Shown: piece after piece, positions 56,347 to 64,000 of the stretch
Layout: the number at the start of each line of letters is the position of its first letter
Position numbering within the stretch: the first letter of the stretch is position 1
Origin: Owenia fusiformis
Lineage: Eukaryota > Annelida > Polychaeta > Sabellida > Oweniidae
Assembly (NCBI GenBank): GCA_903813345.2
Contig: CAIIXF020000011.1
Coordinates: 7,648,571 to 7,712,570, forward strand
DNA: 64,000 nucleotides
Direction of reading: 5' to 3'
The notes under the pieces: model-generated
Told to the model about the DNA's origin: nothing
Seen by the model: the letters and a program-made list of their open reading frames with translations, nothing else
The model's database searches: none
Made by a program: the position numbers and the translations under genes

Positions 56347-58208
56347 CGGTCAAGACAAGTAACTTAGTCAACATTCGATATTCGTATGTTCATCAATATT
56401 TACTAAGAATGGTGCCACAATTGAAGTAAACCTCTGGTTAATTATTTTCAATAAACCTATCAGCAAACGTGTAAATGATAATTTTGATGTTCTGTTACAT
56501 ATTGGTGAAGCAATCTTTGGGATATGACCTAAATTTCTGATTTTCCACTGTGTCCCTGTATACACCTACTTCAAAGATATATGTTATTCGCCATTTTTCA
56601 TTATGAACCAACCATAAATGTATTTTTTCTTGTTTACATACAGAATGAACTTTCGGTTTTCAAATATTGCAAGACGGTACTGCATTTATTTGTTCAGGAT
56701 ATCGAGCAAACAAATGCGTGTCAATTTACACTGTAATATCCTACATACTTATATTTCAAGGGTAGTTTTGAAGAATAATCAAGAAAATCCATGTTTTCAA
56801 ATGGATTCATCCTTGTCAAAGAACATGAATGAGGATATGCCGTTTGAAAAACTCACAACATGTTTCAAGTTCTTACAATTCTCGGTTATAAAAAATAATT
56901 TGAAAGTTGTGATTTCGAATGTAATATCCTACTCAATGAAATTTGTTGATATTTGTGAATTTTTTCTTTCGAAATGCACATTGCTGGATAACAGAACCTT
57001 GCCATGTTCGAGATGCACGAAAAGTGTTTTGTTAATACTTGACGTCGTCCGGATATTTGGATGTGATTGACGTTTTCGTTAATCTCCTACCACTGTAATT
57101 TCCAACTTAATTTTTGGAAGCCAAATGTGATAGTCACGAATTGATATTTAAGTCACACGTTGATACATACATCATGTGTGTACATTAACTGTCGATTACA
57201 TGCCAACTTACATTTATATAAATATCCACAATTAACTCAAATCATCAATTCTCGAAACGGTTTATTATTTAACCTGGTGAATTTAATGTTTCATTTTGAT
57301 TCATAATTATGGTATCGGATTTGAGTATGCTATAAGTCGAGGCTTAAACAAAGCAATAAAATTACGTGAAACCTTTTGTGAAAATTCGAACGATTTTTCA
57401 AGAATCCTCCTTCAAAGTGATACCAAAGTGCTCCCCGGGAGTGGATATTTCGTCTTGTGTAATCAAAATAATAGAGCGGGTGGTTTGAATTTTTGTTTGA
57501 GTTTATAGTTTACATCTATAAATTGAAAAACATATCGCCTAATTGAGAGGTACATGCATATTTTGGCGATCTATCATTATAAAGGGCAAAATATTGTGCA
57601 AAAACAGGAGTTGACACGCTTACATTTGAAAATGAAATTTCCTACATAATCGTCGACTCATGTTTAAAAGTCATGAAAACAAGGTTGAACACAAAACATT
57701 GACCCAGTTACTGTCTATTCAGCATGGGTTCACTAAGGGAAATATTATTAATGACTTAAATCGTTTACAGTTAAGTTGTATTCCAAGAAACTTATCAATT
57801 TAGAAATGCAAATTGTTCAATTTTGTTTTTCAATTATAAAAAATGGCACCTGTATAGAACAACGTTTTCAATTTTTTAAAACGGAGATATTTACTTATGC
57901 AACATTCATTGGCATGTGTCAGGGAATAAATAGGAAGAATATGCATTTGATTCTATATCTTGTTCCTGAAGGAGTTTGTTAAGGAGCGGTATATCTTAAC
58001 GTACTTTTATCATCCCGAACTCAAACATTTCGAATACTTATTTCGAGAACGCTTTGTTGAGAATTGATTCGAGGTGTACTCAAAATTAGTGCGTTAAAAT
58101 GTGTATTATCATCTAAATAACCACCTCACAAATTATTTTGGAAATCAAAGATGTACGATTTTTGAGATTTTTATTTTCGAACGTTGACTTACTTACTTGG
58201 CTTGACTG
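56347..58208. mobile_element. 1862-bp TIR element with 4-bp target duplication, family unknown
   Basis: Left end CGGTCAAGACAAGTAACTTA and the inverted right end CAGTCAAGCCAAGTAAGTAA are alike over about 31 bp, through GTCAAC-TTCGA, with several differences. The satellite word TTGT is duplicated (56343-56346 and 58209-58212); uninterrupted monomers read CAGACTTGTATGAC. The interior is AT-rich and contains one 150-residue frame plus shorter ones. It lies about 0.6 kb from the right end of the 41-kb unit. Confidence 0.72.
56618..57070 (+). CDS. Unrecognised 150-residue open frame in the TTGT-flanked element
   Basis: This is the longest uninterrupted frame in the window that does not cross a mobile-element boundary. 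The predicted product is basic and cysteine-rich, with pairs such as LPCSRCTKS near its C-terminus and several hydrophobic stretches. I recognise no transposase catalytic motif or other domain. Frames at 57296-57508 and 57776-57982 follow on the same strand and could be remnants of a longer decayed gene, but no shared similarity supports that. In DNA this AT-rich, a frame of 150 codons is only mildly unexpected. Confidence 0.2.
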   Translation: MYFFLFTYRMNFRFSNIARRYCIYLFRISSKQMRVNLHCNILHTYISRVVLKNNQENPCFQMDSSLSKNMNEDMPFEKLTTCFKFLQFSVIKNNLKVVISNVISYSMKFVDICEFFLSKCTLLDNRTLPCSRCTKSVLLILDVVRIFGCD

Positions 58209-58289
58209 TTGTATGACAAACCAGATACTCAATATCTCACGAATAGAATGACCAATCAACAAGTCCTCGGTAGGACAAATGTTAAAATG

Positions 58290-58790
58290 TATCTTGAAAC
58301 ATCTCACTAAATAACAAATATCATGCTGCCACAAGCGTTACGTACGACTGGTCCGAAAATTGACATTTCTCAAGAGCACAAACTGCATCAAAGATTTCAG
58401 ACGAATTAGATATAAAATATATCACGAACATCATTCATTAAATCCATTCAAGAGCATACTCCAAAATATATACTTAAACATCTCACAAAATTGCGAAGGA
58501 TTGGCATGTAGCAATGTGACGTACGACTGGTCAGAAAATTGACATTTCGTCAAGAGCAATTTCAAGTCTTGATCGAAAAGGAAGTACTTTAGCGCTCCAA
58601 TACTTACACGGCCCGCGATTGATGATACTGATGTAAGACACAGTTAGAGACCAAAAGTAAGCCGCGGATCGACTTAATTCGATTTCAAAGGTCACTATTG
58701 ATCAGCTGTTCACCTCCCCGTTTTAGAGCCATAAGTTTCAAAATCTAACATGGCTCTCGAAGTGAGTAAACGTTGACCATACCTTTTATC
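58290..58790 (-). repeat. Right terminal inverted repeat of the 41-kb unit
   Basis: Reverse complement of 17739-18256. The satellite portion (58290-58555) shares with the left copy the private words CACATTGCTACATGCC and CTTCGCAATTTTGTGAGATG (both read on the minus strand), showing that they are paired copies. The unique portion ends at CCATACCTTTTA (58790). The flank beyond is not satellite. Confidence 0.8.
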
Positions 58791-58850
58791 GCATGAATTG
58801 TGTTCTATATTATGTGTTATGTTGTGTTATATATTTACTTTAGGAATATA

Positions 58851-59072
58851 ATGTTACGAGTAGATCAATGTACAAGAAGGTACATTTCAAATAAGGTTTT
58901 AAATCTTAATTGGTCATTCTCGAATCATACAACTACTGTTCAGAATTGTAAATGGCACAAGTCCTCCCTAATATCACTGTTCAACAGCTGGCTGACTCTA
59001 ACTGCAGTTCGCTTCATTCAACATGGTTGCCGAAAATCTTTCCTTTTTGATAAACCTCCGATTTCAGCTAAA
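58851..59072 (+). CDS. Candidate first coding exon, possible mitochondrial presequence
   Basis: A frame opening at ATG 58851 runs 74 codons to CTAAA, followed by GTAAGT at 59073-59078, a consensus splice donor in phase 0. The predicted peptide begins MLRVDQCTRRYISNK and ends CRKSFLFDKPPISAK. It is rich in Arg, Ser, Lys and Leu with only three acidic residues, the composition of a mitochondrial targeting sequence. The frame stays open upstream to 58800. A TTTACTTTAG acceptor-like word ends at 58843, so this may be an internal exon instead. No following exon was identified, and no family is recognised. It starts 60 bp beyond the satellite unit. Confidence 0.3.
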
Positions 59073-59332
59073 GTAAGTTGAAGCTGCATTTCAAATGTTT
59101 CGCCATGCAAATTAAACGGTTAAATCCTTACCGATACAGCAAAACGAACAATTAAACATGTCATTTTGTTCACGTGATTTGATGCCCTTTTGATTTACTG
59201 ATCAGTTTTCAATACTGTCGTAATCAAAATCAATTGTATTCCTTACTGATGAAATAAACCACCGGAAACATAAGAAATATTTATTCACTTAAAAAATGAA
59301 ATCACATTCACCAGTCTTTTTAAAGTGTCTTG

Positions 59333-59596
59333 TTAAAAAATCAAGGATAGCGTGTCTCATACTGCACCGTTTTTCTTCAAAATTGTTCCATTTAAAGTTG
59401 CTTTTCTGTCTGTGCGTTTTAGCAGCGTTTTGGTCCCTAGCTGTGAGAAGCTGGGGACCCAAATGCCGCAGAAAGTAGTGACTCTGTATAACAGAATAAT
59501 GTACCAACAGAAAGGCATTTTTTGTTATGCTTTGAATGGGACAAGTTTGAAGAAAAACGGTGCAACATGAGACTCACAATCCTTGATTTTTAAAAA
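59333..59596. mobile_element. Hairpin MITE of about 264 bp
   Basis: The left arm (59333-59418) reads AATCAAGGATAGCGTGTCTC and then GCACCGTTTTTCTTCAAAAT. The reverse complement of 59506-59596 reads nearly the same, with scattered differences. The loop holds a second small stem, GGTCCCTAGC paired with GCTGGGGACC. Both edges lie in TTAAAAA, so exact ends and any target duplication cannot be set. Open frames in both strands here are by-products of the palindrome. Confidence 0.68.
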
Positions 59597-60384
59597 TTCA
59601 AATTAACGGTCGAAGTTAGTACCGCGTGGTTTCGTGATACTACAATTTACAGTTTTAATTAAATTTAATTACATGTTTTTAATCCAAAAATTTAGTTTCC
59701 AATGATTTATGCAGTTTACCCGGGTTTGTTTCTTTGACTTGATGATTGGTGGAGGTCTTTATACCTATGGGCGTCTCCTCTCCCATTTCTTGCGTTTTTT
59801 TGTCATAGAATACATTTACTTGTTGACAATAGAAACAATGCAACCAGACTAGACTGCGATGTAAAAAAAGCATTTAACTTGCCCATCAGATGTTCAAATA
59901 GGTTCTCCACCTAAGCAATACCAACTGTAAGTTCGTGTTGTACCAACCGTCCACTTGCTATTAAATGTAGGGTTCACTTTACAACATCACTTAGTTAGAT
60001 ATAAAAAACTATGTTCTAATGAAACTTTGGTCAAAAAATGGTGCTTTATATATAACATGGGTTATTCTAAGGTTTTATAGACTTTATAGCTGACTCCACT
60101 ATAAGTAAATACCGATATTTTTCGAAAGGTACGGTATATCAATTACGGTCAAAGAAATACCAAACGATTTACGAAAATCAAGTATCAAATGTAATATCTA
60201 AGATTCAGCAAGTCATCAGTATCACAATCAGGTTCATGACGATCTTCGGCAGCAAGGATATTCCACACACACATTTATATATGTATTATATACTAGGGGG
60301 AAGTACCAAGCTCTATTGTGGACATTATCAAGATTCCCTCAAGTGTCGTTAACTGAAGATACCTTTGACACTGTTACATGTACA
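59597..60384. other. Unique AT-rich DNA, no firm feature
   Basis: A minus-strand frame at 59679-59873 ends in a hydrophilic, lysine-rich stretch (GEETPIGIKTSTNHQ) and a TAA stop. It could be a terminal exon of a minus-strand gene with the exon candidate near 60.5 kb, but no splice pair is convincing. Nothing else stands out. Confidence 0.3.
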
Positions 60385-60558
60385 TTATGTCAAAGTGAAT
60401 ACACAGTTGTCATATAACATGAACTTTAGAATGTTCAGCATATATGATGGTACGAGATTGTCTGTGTTCATATAACGAACGTAATAGATGTAAGCTGATC
60501 CGATCAATTGAGCGGGAATGAAGAAGTTCTCCTTGGAAGCCTCCTGGTTCAAATACTG
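60385..60558 (-). CDS. Candidate minus-strand exon
   Basis: Reading on the minus strand, an acceptor-like TTTTCATTTAACTGTACAG ends at about 60559. The frame after it begins YLNQEASKENFFIPAQLIGS and continues AYIYYVRYMNTDN before lower-complexity sequence and a TAA stop. The first ~85 bp have clearly higher GC and more balanced codons than the surroundings, which suggests real coding DNA. A donor could be the GTACCA near 60460, though it is weak. A second frame is also open over the same stretch, so the assignment is tentative. I do not recognise the protein family. Confidence 0.3.
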   Translation of the reverse strand, partial: QYLNQEASKENFFIPAQLIGSAYIYYVRYMNTDNLVPSYMLNILKFMLYDNCVFTLT

Positions 60559-60599
60559 TACAGTTAAATGAAAATACACGTGAAACAATAATCATATTT

Positions 60600-62210
60600 G
60601 TGTAAATAATTGTAAGTTAATTGTTGATGTAAAAAGCTCTTCTTGAAAAAGGAAATGATAACTCTATTCGTTCAATATTTAAAAGCATGCATTTGACTTT
60701 CATAATTCTATAAGCCATATATCGTATTGTTCGTGAACGTTGGCGCCTTACATAATATGAGCATATCATTGAAAACAAATAAGTGTTAAAAATTGACATT
60801 TTTCATGTAATTGAACATAGCTGAAACTAAACCTATTTTTGCACATCATTTTATGTATTCTAAAATATAATGCCTTTATATGAACTACGTCAGCATACTT
60901 TTTTGATCGTTCCGATTGTAAGTAGCTTTGATATCTGGCTTCAAAATTGTGAATTTCGTGAAATTGTCAATGTAACAGGACAACAAGCTTTTGAAAACAT
61001 GTCATATCTCAATAATAAATGGTCGCATCTTTTAATTTTGGTTATGCTGGCATAGAGAACATTCATTCAGAATGTGATGAGAGCACTGTATTTGATCTCA
61101 ACCTATTACCGATTATATAGACCAAATAAAGTAAATGTAAAATTTATTCTGTGAAAATCGACATGGTCGTTTAAACACACCCACACGGCATTAGGGGAAT
61201 CCGAGAAAAATAAGTTATATGTGGTTAGCAAGTCCTTGATTCAGTTTATCAGACCAGATCAATTGATAGACAATGAAAAGATAACAGCTAAAGAGTTTTC
61301 TCTTTGTTCAGCGTACCTTTTCCATTTTATACGTCTTTGCAAAAATACGTTACATGGAAGCAGATGATAAGTTATTTGGAACCTCCATAAGCATAATTTA
61401 CCGAAAGATTTTCACTACAAAAATCATTATGAAGACCATTATAGCCCAAAATGTGTCAACCTCGGTAAATAACGTTTCGTTCAGTGCATTCCCGGGGATT
61501 GCTGACTTCAATTATAAACTAAGTCTATTAGGCCTGCAAATATCCCAAAATATGTGTTAAAAAGGGGTTGTTTAATGCACAAAATGGTACACGGCTCATA
61601 ATACACCATTTTAAAGCCGTTGACCTTGGGATTTCAGAAATGATATTTAAAAAAAAAATTATCCCCCCGTTTTTTCAAAATCAGCTTGTTTCCATGGCAA
61701 CCATTTTGATTTATTATAAATTTGTCTTAAAATACTTAATTGGCCATTGTTCAGCCATACCTTTACCGATTTTTATGATTTTTATACCATATGATCGGCA
61801 TTTTGATGCTTATTAAGAAAATCGGTATTTTATGCAAATTAGCCAATTTGCATATTTATTGTGATGTCATAACTCTTTGTTTTAATACGAAAAACTTGGG
61901 TATAAGCGCCTTCTTAATATACAAATCATGTTATAATGGGTATTTTACCAATTATCAAATATGTATTGTATAACCGAACATTAAGAGATTAAAAAAGCTT
62001 CAAAACACTATATATTTCTGTTCTGTAGGGCCTATTGTACTAATGTACTATTGTACTGTTGTATATTATACTGGTATGATGAGGATTGAGGTATATAGAT
62101 TTTACGATAGTCTGGGAGCAAAAGTCCAAATAAGAGGTTCCGTGTCCTTTTTAGAGGCGAGCTAAGCGACATACATTTTTATGACCTATATGTGATACTT
62201 ACCAAGAAAA
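60600..62210. other. Unique AT-rich DNA without supportable genes
   Basis: Frames of 60-82 residues at 60870, 61354, 61568 and 61791 on the plus strand have no recognisable motif and no good splice context. A GTTTCCATGGCAAC palindrome (61688-61701) resembles an RFX X-box. A TATTGTACTAATGTACTATT simple-sequence patch lies near 62034-62060. Confidence 0.45.
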
Positions 62211-62216
62211 ATTATG

Positions 62217-62562
62217 TTGGCAATTCTGGATCCGCAACGGCGTTGCTATGGTAACCAAGTAGATAAGCCACGCCCACTTTTAGGGGCTCTTTTCAGTGTT
62301 TGGCCCATATCTTCGTCATTATTGCTCAGATTTCGATGAAATACACACCAAATGGAAGGTAATAGATAATGCAATCAAAATATATTAAGTTGGCAATTCT
62401 GAATCCGCGGTAGCGTCACTATGGTAACAAAGTAAATATGCCACACCCACTTTTAGGGGCTCTTTTCAGTGTTAGGCCCATATCTTCATCATTATTGCTC
62501 AACTTTAGATGAAATTTGCACCAAATGAAAGGTAATAGATAAAGCAATCATATATTTTACCA
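62217..62562 (+). repeat. Two-copy 173-bp direct repeat
   Basis: A unit starting TTGGCAATTCTG at 62217 recurs at 62390 with about 85-90 percent identity by eye. Shared words include CCCACTTTTAGGGGCTCTTT and CAGTGTT-GGCCCATATCTTC, and both copies end GGTAATAGATAA-GCAATCA. Each copy contains a CTATGGTAAC box close to its start. Confidence 0.85.
62242..62255. promoter_or_regulatory. RFX/X-box-like palindrome
   Basis: GTTGCTATGGTAAC fits the 14-bp X-box consensus of RFX factors (GTTNCC-style inverted half sites). An identical copy occurs at 62793-62806 and a degraded one at 62415-62428. Function is not shown by sequence alone. Confidence 0.4.
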
Positions 62563-62595
62563 AATATGCAATTAGGGTGATTTGCATCTTAATCA

Positions 62596-62603
62596 TGACG
62601 TCA
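62596..62603. promoter_or_regulatory. CRE-like palindrome TGACGTCA
   Basis: A perfect CREB/ATF-type octamer lies within AATCATGACGTCATAACTGT. A related stretch, GTGATGTCATAACTCTTTGT, occurs near 61861-61880 and a partial one near 62635. The word is therefore part of a small dispersed repeat rather than an isolated site. Confidence 0.3.
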
Positions 62604-62809
62604 TAACTGTTTGTTCTTGCATATTTTATCTTAATCATGATGTGAAATTATTGTCTTTAAAATGGTCAGTAATGCTGTCAACTAGTTTATTTCATTTAGT
62701 TGAGTTTATTTCTTTCATACATTTATGGTCATAAAAATTTAACAAATGTAATGAAAGATTTCCAATTCAGATAAAAATGTTTAATTCATACTGTTGCTAT
62801 GGTAACATC

Positions 62810-63370
62810 ATGTAGCAAAACTGTCCGCTGTAAACAAGAATTCTTTAGGAAATGTTACATTTTGACCAGTTGACTGACATGTATTCTTTTTAAAATTTGA
62901 TGACAAAATAATCTAATAACTCTAGCAAATTATTTAATTTGGATTGTGTTATATTATTATGTCATGAGGGCAATTATTAATCAGGGGTCCAACCAGCTTT
63001 CAGATGGGGGGAGCGATCGTGGCATGAGCAACCCAAAAATGTTTTTAAGATGAGTTTTACAAAAATCGATGCAATTTCCTTCAAAATTGAGCTAGGAGCT
63101 TCAAGTCAAAAGCATTTTAACCCAATAATTACAACAGATTGAATGCACTAGTATTTCTTAAATAATTTTTATGTTTTTCTAACCTGGGTAGCATAACTAA
63201 GATAAAATTAGTTTTTGTTCAAGAGGCATCCCAAATACGGGACCTAATAGACACAAGTGCCCATGATAACATTTTGGGTGTGTAATTTTACACTGTCATT
63301 AACTTAAACTTAGTCTGTTTGTTATAATTCAATACTTAATAGGCAATGGTGGCATTCAAAAGCACGACAG
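62810..63370. other. Unique AT-rich DNA, nothing recognised
   Basis: No long frame, inverted repeat or RNA gene is apparent. A short G-rich patch (GATGGGGGGAGCG) lies near 63005. Confidence 0.4.
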
Positions 63371-64000
63371 TGCTCCAAAATGATGATCCAAAAAAGCATC
63401 CCAGTGCCCCATCCCAGTGCCCCAAAGCATTCTAGTGGCCCCTGTGGGCCCCCTAAGCAGCATTCTAATGGTCCCTGTGGCCCCCCTAAGCAGCATACTT
63501 GCGGCTCCTATGACTCACAAAATCATCCTAGTGGCCCTCAGATGCCCCAAAAAGCATCCCAATAGCCCCCAGATCCCCCCCCCAAAAGCATCATAGTGGC
63601 CCCATGTGGCCTCTAAAAACATCCTAGTGCTTCTATGAGGCCCTCAAAAGTATCCTAGTACCCCTCTGTGACCCATGACATCAACCCAGTGCCCCCCATG
63701 TGGCCCCAAAACTTTGCCCAGAAAAGAATCTCAGTGGCCCCAAGTAGCCTCTTAAAGCACTCCAATGGCCCCAAGATCATTCTAAATGCCCCAAAAGCTT
63801 CCCAGTTCGACCCCAGTGACCCCCAAAAAGCATACTACTAGTGACACACAGTGGCCCAAAAAAGCATCCAAGTGGCCCCATTATGCCCCCTAAAAGCATC
63901 CTAGTGGCCCCCCAAAAGCATCCTATCGACCCCTGTGGCCCCCAAAAGCATCTCAATGGCCTCTAAAAGCCCCCTGTGGACTCCAAAATCATTCTACTTG
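63371..64000 (+). repeat. Degenerate C-rich minisatellite, runs off the window
   Basis: Irregular copies of a roughly 30-bp unit built from GTGGCCCCCAAAAGCATCCT-like words repeat to the window end. Spacing varies and substitutions are frequent. A 61-residue Pro/Ser/Gly-rich frame (63380-63565) is a direct translation of the repeat and is closed by stops in later units, so coding use is unlikely. Confidence 0.8.

Larger units (their letters stand above)
27062..58290 (+). repeat. Right arm of the 557-bp higher-order satellite, monomers on plus strand
   Basis: Roughly 48 copies of the unit A-B-C remain after subtracting the inserted elements. Spacings measured at 36801, 36987, 37172 and 37358 give A = 186, B = 185 and C = 186 bp. 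A carries CATTCCGTACATAGCCCAAA, B carries TTCCTCCAGAGCACAAACTG, and C carries TCAAGAGCGCAAATTGCATA with GTCAATCGATACATCCCTCC. All three share a GACTGGTC-GAAAATTGACATT block at their junction. Blocks of several units are duplicated, for example 44.4-46.6 kb with 47.0-49.2 kb (offset 2599) and 50.9 kb with 53.5 kb (offset 2610). Not protein coding: 557 is not a multiple of three, and stops recur in each unit. Confidence 0.92.
17739..58790. mobile_element. 41-kb inverted satellite unit with ~0.5-kb terminal inverted repeats (giant foldback-like element or inverted duplication)
   Basis: The first ~240 bp (17739-17980) recur inverted at 58556-58790, with the same terminal TAAAAGGTATGGTCAA and only scattered differences, including a 3-bp indel. 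The match continues inward through about 260 bp of satellite sharing private variants such as CTGAAATCTTTGATGCAG, to ~18256 and ~58290. Everything between is the 557-bp higher-order satellite in two opposing arms, plus three later insertions. Long inverted ends made largely of tandem repeats are the architecture of Foldback-type elements. A TA dinucleotide at both edges could be a target duplication, but the outer flanks differ (satellite left, unique right), so insertion is not proven. No transposase is encoded. Confidence 0.6.

Noticed and set aside
59296-59570. Overlapping open frames on both strands at 59.3-59.6 kb
   Set aside because: They lie within a palindromic MITE, where both strands give similar frames.
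63380-63565. Proline-rich 61-residue frame as a secreted or structural protein
   Set aside because: It is a translation of the C-rich minisatellite; the frame closes in later units.

Overview
The window looks like non-genic, AT-rich DNA from an animal nuclear genome. A marine invertebrate such as a mollusc is possible, but nothing seen fixes the taxon. There are no bacterial-style operons, ribosome binding sites or CRISPR arrays, and no complete protein-coding gene. Short open frames dominate. Most of them in the middle of the window are readthrough of one satellite monomer, which is 186 bp (62 codons) and so keeps a recurring 60-84 residue frame open by accident of length.

Layout. 1-4151: unique AT-rich DNA with poly-G/C tracts, a 28-bp minisatellite and a roughly 110-bp direct duplication. 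4152-4850: a 53-bp tandem array (106-bp two-unit period) whose two ends are palindromic. 4851-5640: unique. 5641-17738: an old, diverged tandem array of ~186-bp monomers, all in one orientation. It is interrupted by a 548-bp MITE (6378-6925), by about 215 bp of unrelated DNA (9250-9465), and by a 3.9-kb terminal-inverted-repeat element with a 5-bp target duplication (9820-13691). That last element itself holds a solo LTR (10058-11063) and a Mutator-type MITE (12201-13007).

17739-58790: a ~41-kb unit. Its two ends are the same ~240-bp unique sequence in inverted orientation, followed inward by about 260 bp of matching satellite. The interior is a homogeneous higher-order repeat: three monomer types A, B and C of 186, 185 and 186 bp, forming a 557-bp period. 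The left arm (to ~27062) reads on the minus strand and the right arm on the plus strand, so the array is head-to-head about a single switch point. The right arm carries a decayed mariner-like element (33216-35957), which holds a further nested element (33868-35653), and an unclassified TIR element (56347-58208).

58791-64000: non-satellite DNA. It holds a candidate first exon with a mitochondrial-presequence-like composition and a GTAAGT donor, a hairpin MITE, a candidate minus-strand exon, a 173-bp duplication carrying RFX/X-box-like palindromes, and a C-rich minisatellite that runs off the end.

The array supplies many nearly identical empty sites, so the insertion boundaries and most target-site duplications of the mobile elements can be read directly. 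The most unusual object is the 41-kb inverted, TIR-bounded higher-order satellite. It resembles a giant foldback element or a mobile-satellite unit, or else the product of an inverted duplication at a satellite edge.
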